A DNA stretch of 49,916 bases from Nitrososphaeraceae archaeon (GTDB taxonomy: Archaea; Thermoproteota; Nitrososphaeria; Nitrososphaerales; Nitrososphaeraceae), in contig JAFAQB010000276.1 in the NCBI GenBank assembly GCA_019246625.1, forward strand, positions 1 through 49,916, written 5' to 3'. Made by a program: the position numbers and the translations under genes. Below, piece by piece: positions 37,066-46,229 of the stretch. The notes under the pieces were generated by a model. The model had not been told where the DNA came from and did not search any database. It was given only the letters and a program-made list of their open reading frames with translations. The first letter of the stretch is position 1; the number at the start of each line of letters is the position of its first letter.

Positions 37066-38695
37066 CCTTTTTATCTAGCAATGGAGGTTGGATCCATCTT
37101 AAACCCTCTAGAACTACTTCGGTAACCGATGCAAAAAATTCCCCATCTAAGTCTTGTGTTATACATATGTTTTCGGTTTTTATCCCAAGCTGATTTGCTT
37201 TATTTACAAAATTATTTTGATCTTCTTTGATGTATACCATGGTTTCATCCAACACTTGTTTTAGGTTGGGAAACCTTATTAATTGTGATTTGTAGTCGCC
37301 AGAATTACATTTCTTGTCACCTAGCATCATCTGAGATACCTGAAAGGTTTTGTTTTTTGCAAACTCGCTTTTCAATTTCGTTATTTGCTCAGAAGATAGC
37401 CTTTCGACATATTCAAGTGAAACCTCCTTTATTGCTCTGCTGATTAGTGATTCGAGTATATTTATCCTATTTTGGCGGTTATCTTCTAATTCGGATAACT
37501 CGAACTTAGATGACTGATGGATGCTATGGATATCACAAAATCGGGGCACTGCATTTACAGAATGTAATATGGATCTAGTTCTTTCTACTTCACTTATCAA
37601 AAGCTCCAAAGAGTGGACCCCCATTCTAACACTTACGCCTTTATCCTGATTAATATCATGATGATTTCTAGCTAAATGCGTAATCTTAGCTACGGATTTT
37701 AGGATGAAAACTGGTACAAAAACATTTTTGGTATCAGCAATTCGTGCTTCCTGAACTATGATGAGCATCTCGTCAAAAGTATTCTTTGGATAGTGAGTAT
37801 TTATATGACTTCTGAGTCTATCAAACAAAGGTTCGATAATCTTGCCAGAATGTGTGTAGTCTATTGGATTTGATGTTGCAATAATTTTTACATCTGGCTT
37901 GAAAACTACAGGATAAGAGCCTGTCGTGAACTTTCCTTCCTGCAGAACACTTAGCAGTGCCACTTGTTTTCGTGGATCGAGTACAGGCAACTCGTCAATA
38001 CATAGAATTCCATGACGGGCTTGTAACAATTGACCAGGAGAATAAGATTCAATACTATACAACTCAACGCCTTTCTTGGCAATTTTAATTGCATCAATTT
38101 GACCGACAAGATCTTTTACCGAGATATCGGGTGTAGCAAGTAGATACCTATATCTTTGTATCCCACTTTTCCAGTCGATCTTAGTTTCCAATTTATTATC
38201 ACTTATAATATCTTCGCATTCTTTAGAAACAGCAAATTCAGGACAAGTGTGGAATACTTCCGAACCATTTAGTAGGCCTATAAGTTGTTCTTCAGGAATC
38301 GAACTTGGGATGTCATTTGTCATGGTACCTCTTACCACAGGAATCAACGAAAGAAGATTCTTTGCAATTGATTCGGCAACTTTTGTTTTTGCCTGTCCGA
38401 TCTGTCCTACGAAAAGAATATCGTGACCTGATAAAATAGCTCGGTTGATTGCAGGAATAACATCGTCATCATATCCAATAATACCTGAATATGGGTGCTC
38501 GCCATTTTTCATTTTTGCTATAAGAGTCCCACGTATTTGTTCTTCGACTGAAATATGCTTATAATTGATCTGTAGTAGATCCCCTAATGTTTTGATCTCT
38601 TTATACTCCTCAGGAACACCGGGTAATATTTCTGTATATTTTGGCTTTAAATTATATGAGCGGTGTACAATCTCTTCTATATGTTTTGAACTCAT
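37040..38695 (-). CDS. ChlI/MoxR-like AAA+ ATPase of the second AAA/VWA pair
   Basis: A 551-residue ATPase. An unusual N-terminal 70 residues precede the AAA core: SGHDILFVGQIGQAKTKVAES (Walker A G97-T104, with non-standard GQIGQAKT), GILCIDELPVLDPRKQVALL (Walker B, D234/E235), KIIATSNPIDYTHSG (sensor 1) and IEPLFDRLRSHI (Arg finger). The insert around residues 140-220, with PEFAVSKECED, is longer than in magnesium chelatase ChlI. A C-terminal region of about 200 residues is specific to the gene. The target is unknown. Confidence 0.85.
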   Translation of the reverse strand: MSSKHIEEIVHRSYNLKPKYTEILPGVPEEYKEIKTLGDLLQINYKHISVEEQIRGTLIAKMKNGEHPYSGIIGYDDDVIPAINRAILSGHDILFVGQIGQAKTKVAESIAKNLLSLIPVVRGTMTNDIPSSIPEEQLIGLLNGSEVFHTCPEFAVSKECEDIISDNKLETKIDWKSGIQRYRYLLATPDISVKDLVGQIDAIKIAKKGVELYSIESYSPGQLLQARHGILCIDELPVLDPRKQVALLSVLQEGKFTTGSYPVVFKPDVKIIATSNPIDYTHSGKIIEPLFDRLRSHINTHYPKNTFDEMLIIVQEARIADTKNVFVPVFILKSVAKITHLARNHHDINQDKGVSVRMGVHSLELLISEVERTRSILHSVNAVPRFCDIHSIHQSSKFELSELEDNRQNRINILESLISRAIKEVSLEYVERLSSEQITKLKSEFAKNKTFQVSQMMLGDKKCNSGDYKSQLIRFPNLKQVLDETMVYIKEDQNNFVNKANQLGIKTENICITQDLDGEFFASVTEVVLEGLRWIQPPLLDKKDDNRYEFV

Positions 38696-39172
38696 ATAAT
38701 ATGTAGTTCGCGTACTGTTTCATGGATTTAAACATTTCAATTAAAAGTCGGCTCTGTTAACTTAAGGTAATCTGTATATCTAGGCATGTGCTAGCTTTGA
38801 TTGCTATGAGCAGAGCTAGAACACACCCAGCTATAGCTTGTACCTTTAAATCGATTATTAGCCATTAATTACGCAAGAGGTTTTATGTACACATGGATAT
38901 GGATAGAATAAGGTTTATGATATTCTTAATTATGGATGGAGGTTAAGTTAAGAGCCAAAAGTCAAATAATACATATAAGAATTATTGCATTTTTCCATAG
39001 ATTTACGTAAGGTCAACAAATTCATAAACCCAAAAGTCAGGTCGTTTACTTAACAATCACATTGTTGTATTATCCGTAAATATAAACGAGTCTTCCCGAT
39101 GGATAGTTCATCAGGGTCAAATATGATAAATCCAGATGGTTTTTATTGCGGAAGTTATTTTTAGTCTTTAGC
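38696..39172. other. Divergent promoter region with a hairpin and TATA box
   Basis: About 475 bases between the divergent ATPase gene and rps13. At 38787-38825 there is a stem-loop: TGTG + CTAGCT on one arm and AGCTAG + (AA bulge) + CACA on the other, with an inner TGC/GCA pair. A TATA-like box TAAATATAAA (39077-39086) lies upstream of rps13. No other gene or RNA is supported; a 13-codon ORF (39123-39164) in the leader is probably chance. Confidence 0.45.
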
Positions 39173-39724
39173 TTGTCCGCATCAGACTATAAACACATTC
39201 TTAGAATAGCGGGTAAAGACATCACAGGAAGCAGGAAATTGATTGTTGCATTAAGTGAAATCAAAGGGATTGGATATAATTTCGCTCAAGTTTTACTACA
39301 GTCTTTAAACATAAGTCCGAACATCCGGGTAGGGTTTTTAACAGATAAAGAGCTATCAGACATTGAGGCAGCTATTAAAAATCCATCAAGGTCAGGCATG
39401 CCATATTGGTATGTAAACAGAAGAAAGGACATGGATACGGGTTCTGATCAGCATCTCATTACTTCTGATCTTGACTTTGCAATCTCAAATGACATTGATC
39501 GTGAAAAGAATGTAATGAGTTGGCGTGGTTATAGACACATGTTTGGTCTTAGGGTAAGAGGCCAATGTACCAGAACGACCGGGAGAAGAGGTGGAGCAGT
39601 AGGAGTCAAGAAGACGGGTAAGCCTATGCCAGGAGGCCCATCACCCGCAGCGGGATCTGGTGTGACAACAGCCCAAACACCTGTAACAGAGCCAGCTAAA
39701 ACTACCGAACCATCCTCAAAATAG
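39173..39724 (+). CDS. rps13: Small ribosomal subunit protein uS13
   Basis: A 183-residue ribosomal protein contacting the subunit head, beginning MSASDYKHILRIAGKDITGS and containing LSEIKGIGYNFAQ, SWRGYRHMFGLRVRGQCTRT and TGRRGG, all typical of archaeal uS13. I chose the TTG at 39173 because it gives the usual N-terminus; an earlier TTG at 39146 adds nine hydrophobic residues. The last 30 residues (GKPMPGGPSPAAGSGVTTAQ onward) are Pro/Thr/Ser-rich and not part of the fold. The uS4 gene starts 31 bases later. Confidence 0.94.
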   Translation: MSASDYKHILRIAGKDITGSRKLIVALSEIKGIGYNFAQVLLQSLNISPNIRVGFLTDKELSDIEAAIKNPSRSGMPYWYVNRRKDMDTGSDQHLITSDLDFAISNDIDREKNVMSWRGYRHMFGLRVRGQCTRTTGRRGGAVGVKKTGKPMPGGPSPAAGSGVTTAQTPVTEPAKTTEPSSK

Positions 39725-39755
39725 CCAGTCAAGAGGCAATTGGAGAGAAGTGTGA

Positions 39756-40262
39756 ATGGGAGATCCTCGTAAATCAAAAAAGACATTTCATAGACCAAGA
39801 AGAATATGGACTGCAGACCAGCTTAATGCCGAACTTTATATTATTGGATCATATGGATTACGAAATAAACGTGAGTTGTGGAAAGCACAATCAGAGGTTG
39901 CTAGATTAAGAAACCAGTCAAGAGCATTACTAGCACTTCCATCAGAGCTAAGGGCTGAGAAAGAAACACAATTGTTAGGCTTCTTAAAGAGACTTGGACT
40001 TGTAAATGAATCAGCTACCCTTGACGATGTTTTAAATCTGAAGATTGAAGATCTCCTTGAGCGTAGACTTCAAACAATAGTAATGAAGAAGGGGGGTACA
40101 AAGTCGCCCCACCAGGCACGGCAAATTGTGGTTCACGGACATGTTTCCTTGGGAGACAGAATTGTGAATATACCAGGGTACCTAGTGAGACGGGAAGAAG
40201 AACCATCTATTATTCTATTACATACAGCCGGGGTTGCTTCCCAAACCCAAATACATTCTTAA
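39756..40262 (+). CDS. rps4: Small ribosomal subunit protein uS4
   Basis: A 168-residue protein with the S4 fold: MGDPRKSKKTFHRPRRIW, ELYIIGSYGLRNKRELWKAQ and an S4 RNA-binding domain in LERRLQTIVMKK and ARQIVVHGHVSLGDRIVNIPG (about 102-145). It follows uS13 in the usual archaeal uS13-uS4 order and is probably cotranscribed. The stop sits 2 bases before the end of the convergent gene at 40265. Confidence 0.96.
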   Translation: MGDPRKSKKTFHRPRRIWTADQLNAELYIIGSYGLRNKRELWKAQSEVARLRNQSRALLALPSELRAEKETQLLGFLKRLGLVNESATLDDVLNLKIEDLLERRLQTIVMKKGGTKSPHQARQIVVHGHVSLGDRIVNIPGYLVRREEEPSIILLHTAGVASQTQIHS

Positions 40263-40264
40263 CT

Positions 40265-41221
40265 CTATGCTACTGACTTAATGTCTACATGGTCGATTTT
40301 CCCATCAGAGTTCATATCAAATCCCTGTACTATTAAGGCCCATTGATCTTGATCTTGATAATTTTTTAAAATCTCCTCGCTATAGTTTGTCAAAGCAATA
40401 ACTGCGGATTTAGTCCCCACCGATCTTACGCCGGCAATTACAATTACAGTTCCATTATTGTTATATGGGTTTTTTATTCTTGCAATCAAACCATGGTTAT
40501 TTGAGTTGTAGAGGTTGCCGGCTTTGTCGACTAAACCTGACCAAAAATTTGTTTCATTGAATTTTATCGGTAAGTATTTGTTAAAATGTGCTGTTACGAT
40601 ATTTGTACCCGGACCACCAATTGAAATCAGGTTACCACGATCAAGAACTTTTTCTGCTTTTGCATCAGCATCCAACTTTACTATGAACTCAGTTGAAATC
40701 TCTCCAAGCGTTCCTAAGAAAAATGCCAAATGTACGGCATAGTGTCCGTCTCTTGCAGACGATTTATATGGCCCATGTGGATCTGGAGCACCTACTATTA
40801 TTAGGCCGTGGAATGAATTATTTACAATATAATTACCAAAAAATTTATGGGCGTGCTGATGTTTCTTTTGAATGTTTGCCCGAAAATCTAATTGTTTTTC
40901 TCCCCAATTCATTTCGATACCAAATGATGGACTTGAGGGGCGATAAAGTCTTGCAGTGCCGCCCTTAACAAGATTAGTTGTGACTTCTTCTATTGCTCCA
41001 CTCGCTAGTAGCTTGCGAACATAGTAATATACACTTTGCTCATAAATCTGTAGATTTTTTGCAATTTCTGCAGGATACATAGGCCTATGTGATAACAACT
41101 CCATTATTCTCCAAGCTAAAGGATTAGAGAGAACACGTATATCTTTCACATCATCAAAGACGATCATTTTTTTGCCAAAGATTCTGCCATTTGCATCGTA
41201 TACTATAATCTTTTCTTGCAA
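40265..41221 (-). CDS. Winged-helix regulator fused to S-layer-like domain
   Basis: A 318-residue protein. An N-terminal ArsR-type winged helix occupies about 25-95 (IRVLSNPLAWRIMELLSHRP, YPAEIAKNLQIYEQSVYYYV, LVKGGTARLYR). The remaining 200 residues look like archaeal S-layer C-terminal domains: ISIGGPGTNIVTAHFNKYLP, GLIARIKNPYN and VIVIAGVRSVGTKSAVIAL. The end DMNSDGKIDHVDI is a dockerin/EF-hand-like calcium loop. No membrane helix or signal peptide is seen. It is divergent from glmS. The combination of DNA-binding and surface-type domain suggests a sensor or regulator, but the ligand is unknown. Confidence 0.72.
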   Translation of the reverse strand: MQEKIIVYDANGRIFGKKMIVFDDVKDIRVLSNPLAWRIMELLSHRPMYPAEIAKNLQIYEQSVYYYVRKLLASGAIEEVTTNLVKGGTARLYRPSSPSFGIEMNWGEKQLDFRANIQKKHQHAHKFFGNYIVNNSFHGLIIVGAPDPHGPYKSSARDGHYAVHLAFFLGTLGEISTEFIVKLDADAKAEKVLDRGNLISIGGPGTNIVTAHFNKYLPIKFNETNFWSGLVDKAGNLYNSNNHGLIARIKNPYNNNGTVIVIAGVRSVGTKSAVIALTNYSEEILKNYQDQDQWALIVQGFDMNSDGKIDHVDIKSVA

Positions 41222-41379
41222 GTGCGAGTTATGAGGCTCGCAGTTATATATTGTTATTTACCGGTAAGAGAATTTGTTTACCTTATTTTACCCTTTTTGG
41301 TACATATGCACAAAATAATATTATATCGGTATGTCAGAATTTTGATAAAGGTTTTAAGATCTAATTTCTTTTGTTATTC

Positions 41380-43152
41380 GTGTGTTCTATCATAGGCTAT
41401 AAAGGAAAATCGCTTGCAGCTCCCGTACTAATTGACAGTCTTAAAAGGATGGAATATAGAGGATATGACAGTGTGGGTATTGCCACGATTACTGATGGCA
41501 AAATTCTTGTGCGAAAAGGAGTAGGCAAAGTAGCAGAAGTAAACAAATCTCTTGAGTTAGTCAGAATGCCAGGACTAGTGGGGATTGGACATACTAGATG
41601 GGCCACACATGGTGGAGTAACCGGCAATAACGCACATCCGCATTCAGCTTGCACAAAAGATATTGCAGTTGTTCATAATGGAATTATCGAAAACTACGAT
41701 GCATTAAAAGAGGAATTGATTCTTCTTGGTCACAGATTTAAAAGCCAGACCGATAGCGAAGTCATAGCACACTTGCTTGAAGCTCATTATTCAAGAGAAA
41801 GGAATATAAAACAAGCGATGATCGAAACCTGTAACAGGCTAAAAGGAACTTATGCCTTTGTCGCAGTCTTTGAAGAAGGTGCCATCAGCGGTGCAAGGTT
41901 TGATGAACCATTAATAATCGGGATAATGGATAACGGATATTTCATATCAAGTGACATCCTTGGCTTTCTGAAATATACAGATAAAGCTATTTTTCTAGAT
42001 AATAAAGACATTGCAATTATTAACGCAGGAAAATTAGAATTATTTGACTTTGAAGGTTTATCTGTTAAACGACCTACTACTCAGGTAGCTTGGGAACTAG
42101 GAGCTGCAGAAAAGGGTGCGTATGCTCATCACACTTTAAAAGAGATCCATGAACAAGTCCGCACCGTAATTGAAGGAATAAGTAGTGATAATAAGGAAAA
42201 GATAGGGACATTTTGCAATTTTCTGACCAATGCTAAAAGCATATACATTACAGGGAGTGGAACAAGTTATCATTCTGCGCTAATTCTAAAGCACATCTTT
42301 GGCAAATTTGCTAAAATCAGATCTGAGACTATTATGTCAAGTGAATTTCAATACATCGCATTAGATTCTATTGATGAAACTTCAGTGCTAATCGCGATTT
42401 CCCAGAGTGGGGAAACAGCCGATGTATTGCAATCTGTTAAAGCAGCTAAACAAAAGGGAGCAAAGATACTTTCTGTAGTAAATGTTCCAACTTCATCATT
42501 AGCTCGAATTAGTGATTCCTTTCTTAATGTAAATTGCGGACCTGAAATCGGAGTTGCAGCCACAAAAAGTTTTACTGGGCAACTTTCGGTTCTTTATAAC
42601 CTTACAGATAGGTTGTGCAATGGTTGCGTTGGGATTGCAGCGAACAAAAACGAACTTATGACAGCGCTGAATCTTATTCTTGCTGCAGAGAATAATATTG
42701 CCAATATGGTAGATATAATGGATGACATAAAGGACATTTATATTTTAGGAAGATCGTTGCATTATCCTATCGCTCTTGAAGGCGCATTGAAAATAAAAGA
42801 ACTAGCATATATACACGCAGAGGGTATTGCAGCAGGTGAATTAAAACATGGGCCACTAGCACTAATAGATAAGAACACTATGGTGGTAGTAATTAATCCA
42901 TTAGACGCAACATTCAATGATACTATCTCAAGTGCACACGAGATCAAAGCTAGAGGTGCAATCGTGATTGGGATTTCAGACAAAGAGAACGATCTCTATG
43001 ATCACTTTATCAAACTACCAAAAATCAAGGAGACTCTGTTCCCATTGATCGAAGTGATTCCACTGCAAACTGTTGCATACTATCTAGCTCTTAAGAAAAA
43101 TGCCGATCCTGATTACCCCCGTAATCTAGCCAAATCAGTCACAGTAAAGTAG
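41380..43152 (+). CDS. glmS: Glutamine--fructose-6-phosphate aminotransferase (isomerising)
   Basis: A 590-residue enzyme making glucosamine-6-phosphate, the entry to UDP-GlcNAc and surface glycans. The start is decided by chemistry: the N-terminal glutaminase needs Cys as residue 2, and GTG 41380 gives MCSIIGYKG; a TTG three codons upstream would bury it. Marks are RWATHGG (about 71) and HNGIIENY in the glutaminase, and SIS domains with TGSGTSYHSALI, ISQSGETADVL, AATKSFTGQ, ALEGALKIKELAYIHAEG and GELKHGPLAL. The C-terminus ends NLAKSVTVK, typical. It is divergent from the winged-helix protein. Confidence 0.97.
   Translation: MCSIIGYKGKSLAAPVLIDSLKRMEYRGYDSVGIATITDGKILVRKGVGKVAEVNKSLELVRMPGLVGIGHTRWATHGGVTGNNAHPHSACTKDIAVVHNGIIENYDALKEELILLGHRFKSQTDSEVIAHLLEAHYSRERNIKQAMIETCNRLKGTYAFVAVFEEGAISGARFDEPLIIGIMDNGYFISSDILGFLKYTDKAIFLDNKDIAIINAGKLELFDFEGLSVKRPTTQVAWELGAAEKGAYAHHTLKEIHEQVRTVIEGISSDNKEKIGTFCNFLTNAKSIYITGSGTSYHSALILKHIFGKFAKIRSETIMSSEFQYIALDSIDETSVLIAISQSGETADVLQSVKAAKQKGAKILSVVNVPTSSLARISDSFLNVNCGPEIGVAATKSFTGQLSVLYNLTDRLCNGCVGIAANKNELMTALNLILAAENNIANMVDIMDDIKDIYILGRSLHYPIALEGALKIKELAYIHAEGIAAGELKHGPLALIDKNTMVVVINPLDATFNDTISSAHEIKARGAIVIGISDKENDLYDHFIKLPKIKETLFPLIEVIPLQTVAYYLALKKNADPDYPRNLAKSVTVK
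41656..41680 (+). repeat. 25-nt segment of glmS repeated downstream of the gene
   Basis: This internal glmS stretch, encoding around KDIAVVHN, is copied exactly at 43217-43241 in the same orientation (it starts AAAGATATTGCAG and ends CATAATG). See the second copy for details. Confidence 0.9.
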
Positions 43153-43216
43153 TATGAAGCACAGGTCCCTGCGTTAATTATAGTGGACATGGACCTTTAC
43201 TGATGAATAGCGATCT

Positions 43217-43241
43217 AAAGATATTGCAGTTGTTCATAATG
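43217..43241 (+). repeat. Second copy of the 25-nt glmS segment in the 3' flank
   Basis: Sixty-five bases after the glmS stop, 25 bases match glmS 41656-41680 exactly and in the same orientation. The flanks on both sides do not match, and the copy is not in an ORF. Its distance from the original is 1561 bases. Chance is very unlikely at this length in 50 kb. Confidence 0.9.
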
Positions 43242-43419
43242 TATGGTTTTTGTTATTGATTCATAGAGCAGGACATTGTGTTTTTTGATCGGCTCTGATT
43301 TTATTCTTGCAAATCCAAGGTCTGTGATATACCACATTATCAAAAATGCCTTGACTATACTTACTACAACCTTAATTAACTATAAATAGTCTTTAGATAA
43401 TTCACGCGTTATCAGTTCA

Positions 43420-44886
43420 ATGACGTCTCTAGATAAAAGAGATCATGACATTATAATAGCAGGAGGAGGTCTTGCAGGAATGATCGCGGCCTCATCAGCA
43501 GCATATTATTCAGGACAAACTCTAAGCATTCTCGTTGTCGATAGGAATCCATTATGCGAAGTAGGTAAAAAAACTATTACAGGATGGGTATGCGGCGACG
43601 CTGTTGGAAAAAATACGGTTGACTACATGTCGAACCGGATTGGCATTAAATGGGGTTATCCTGAAATTGAGCATCCTGTAAAAGGTGTAATGGCGTACTC
43701 ACCTGATCATGAAACAGCTGTGCCTTTTGATGGAGATGGGTACATTCTAAATAGAAAACTTTTACCTCAAAAACAAACCAAGGATGCATTGAAAGCCGGA
43801 GTCGAAGTGAAAGACATGGTTGCTTTACGCTCATTAATTGTAGAGAATAATAGTAATACAGTAATTGGGGTTGAAGGTGATGACCCTGCCAACAAATCAA
43901 CTTTCAAAAAGACTGCAAAACTAGTTATAGATTGTACTGGTGTTACCTCAGTTTTGAGAACAAATCTTCCCGTAAAGTCATTTATTCAAAGGAGAATACA
44001 TAGAGATGATCTCGAGGGCACTGGCAGATACATTTACAACTTCGACATTGCAAATGAAGACAAAACATTTTTTGATCCAGATTACTGCATTATACATCTA
44101 GATCAGAAACTTGCACCAGGAGGCTACGCCTGGGTATTTCCCAAAGGAAAGAACAAGGTCAACATTGGTCTTGGCATACAGCAAAAAGCGTTTGATGCGA
44201 TGAACAAGAGGGAGGGTGTTCATAAGAGCCTGAAAACACTGATAGATGAATACGTACAACTGAACACTGTCATTTCGAAGCCAAAACTTTCTAAAAGCGA
44301 AACTGATGAAGGCAATAGTTGGGGCACCTGGCAAGTCTCTGTCAGAAGGCAGAATGATTGCATGGTTGCGAACGGATATATGCTTGTTGGAGATGCTGCT
44401 TGGATGCCAAAACCACTTGACGCTGGAGGGATTGGCCCTGCAATTATTGCAGCTACTATTGCCGGAAGAGTTGCCGTGGAGGCGATTCAGTCAAATGATA
44501 CATCCCAGAGGAGTCTGTGGAAGTATAATAAAGAATTTATCAATGATTATGGATATAAGACAGCAGGCCTTGAAGTATTTCGTAGGATGTTACAGGGATT
44601 GACAAATGAACAAATTAACTATGGTATGAAGCATTTTTTGTCGAAGATGGATGTTGATAAGATCAGCAAAGGGGAACATCCAGAATTCAGCACTGTGGAC
44701 AAAATAGGCATTTTTATAAGAGGAGCACTTAACAAGAAGTTAGCAGAGAACCTAGCTTATACTTCCAGATTAAACGAAAAACTCGTAGAACATTACTATA
44801 ACTATCCAGATAACCCTGAGACCTTTACCCATTGGCAGCAGATTTTGAATAATTACTTGGATGAAGCATTTTCGAAATTCAAATGA
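43420..44886 (+). CDS. Geranylgeranyl reductase family flavoprotein (second copy)
   Basis: A 488-residue FAD enzyme of the same family as the one at 6265-7452 but longer and divergent. Marks are IIAGGGLAGMIAASSAA (about 11-27), VCGDAVG, GGYAWVFPKGKNKVNIGLG (about 230) and LVGDAAWMPKPLDAGGIGPAI. The extra 100 residues are mostly in the C-terminal helical region. It probably hydrogenates isoprenoid chains of lipids or menaquinone; which of the two paralogues does which step is unclear. It starts 267 bases after glmS. Confidence 0.85.
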   Translation: MTSLDKRDHDIIIAGGGLAGMIAASSAAYYSGQTLSILVVDRNPLCEVGKKTITGWVCGDAVGKNTVDYMSNRIGIKWGYPEIEHPVKGVMAYSPDHETAVPFDGDGYILNRKLLPQKQTKDALKAGVEVKDMVALRSLIVENNSNTVIGVEGDDPANKSTFKKTAKLVIDCTGVTSVLRTNLPVKSFIQRRIHRDDLEGTGRYIYNFDIANEDKTFFDPDYCIIHLDQKLAPGGYAWVFPKGKNKVNIGLGIQQKAFDAMNKREGVHKSLKTLIDEYVQLNTVISKPKLSKSETDEGNSWGTWQVSVRRQNDCMVANGYMLVGDAAWMPKPLDAGGIGPAIIAATIAGRVAVEAIQSNDTSQRSLWKYNKEFINDYGYKTAGLEVFRRMLQGLTNEQINYGMKHFLSKMDVDKISKGEHPEFSTVDKIGIFIRGALNKKLAENLAYTSRLNEKLVEHYYNYPDNPETFTHWQQILNNYLDEAFSKFK

Positions 44887-44997
44887 TTAATTAGTTAGTC
44901 TATTTCGTCGTTGAAAGCACCTATTTTAACAATAATATAATAAAGAACCAAACCAACTTTAGATTGTTACTTTCCAAACTATGGCCTCAGCAGCCCG

Positions 44998-45675
44998 TTA
45001 ATTTGTATCATTTTGAATTTTCTTTTCTAAACTATCAATTGCCTGTATAATTACTTGCCGCCTTGACTCTTCAGTTACGACTGCTCGAACATCTTCTATC
45101 AGCATCTTTGCAACATCCAATTTTCTCCTCATCCCTGATACTAAATGGTCATAGACAGCGAATGGATATACGGCTCCATAAATATCTTGCATTAGCGAAA
45201 ATAATTTTGCAGCATCTTCTGCTCTTCCTAATCTCATTTTGTCGTATACCATTCTCTTTATTTCTCCTATGCAGTCCAGTAATCCGGTTATATATGACGG
45301 TCCCGAGACATTCAATTCTTTCATGCCCGGTATTGATGAACCTAGTAACACACACCTTAGTCCATATGCCTCAACAATTTCCTGTTCTGCAGTTGCTATA
45401 TACTTGTATAAATCAGTTTTTGAATATTGCTTGAACTCTTCAAGCATGGATTTGGCTTGATGCATATTTATTTGCGCTTGTTCCATTTCATTACGGTGTA
45501 ACGCGACAATAGATTTGCTACAAAGCGCAACCACATCCCGAGTTCCTTTGATTAGTTTTTCTCGTCGTTCTTCAACATTTCTTAGGTCATAATTAATCTC
45601 ATCTAATGAAGTCTGTACATTGTTAAGCAACGTAAAGAACGTTACATCGGATTTAAATAAAGACTTTGCTATCAT
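44998..45675 (-). CDS. Translin family protein
   Basis: A 225-residue helical protein matching the archaeal translin homologues, which bind and in some cases cut short RNA or single-stranded DNA. Key stretches are REKLIKGTRDVVALCSKSIV, EQEIVEAYGLRCVLLGSSIP, LLDCIGEIKRMVYDKMRLG, and YPFAVYDHLVSGMRRKLDVA. Length is family-typical. It is divergent from hjc over a 550-base spacer. Its role in this lineage is unknown. Confidence 0.88.
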   Translation of the reverse strand: MIAKSLFKSDVTFFTLLNNVQTSLDEINYDLRNVEERREKLIKGTRDVVALCSKSIVALHRNEMEQAQINMHQAKSMLEEFKQYSKTDLYKYIATAEQEIVEAYGLRCVLLGSSIPGMKELNVSGPSYITGLLDCIGEIKRMVYDKMRLGRAEDAAKLFSLMQDIYGAVYPFAVYDHLVSGMRRKLDVAKMLIEDVRAVVTEESRRQVIIQAIDSLEKKIQNDTN

Positions 45676-46229
45676 GTAGGTGTAATATTAAGATGTCAAT
45701 GTGAAGATAGGTGAGATATCATGAGCAGTATGAGTTGTTAAATAAGAGGATTGAGTTTGAAAATAGTACAACCTATAATGAAATCACGTTAAGATATATT
45801 GTCTGCTGCTAGATCAGAAGCTGGCAACATCCTTTTTCCACTTCTACCAATCCAACTCTAATAAACCGCTATTATAATAATAGGCATGAATGCATTTTAG
45901 AGATAGCAAAAGTCCCATAAGATCCATTTAAATCAGCTACCGGATAAGACTATGGTAATACTAAAATAACTAGTAGTACATAATTTGTTATCTCTATTTA
46001 ACGAGGGATTACGAGAAGGTTTATCCATTATCCACAAATCTCCAAGAATAGTACTATTGTAAGTTAGGATTTCAAATAATTATGATAGGAACTATTTCGA
46101 GCTCTAAACTCGCATATTTAACATGTTGATATAATCGATCAAGTTATTATATACTCCTTTTATCATCAACATCCATCAATATTGCTCGTGAGGAGTCAGA
46201 GAATGTACATTGTAAGGGGAGTGACTTAA
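45676..46229. other. Intergenic stretch, nothing recognisable
   Basis: About 550 AT-rich bases between divergent translin and hjc. No ORF, tRNA fold, array or clear hairpin was seen. Confidence 0.4.
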
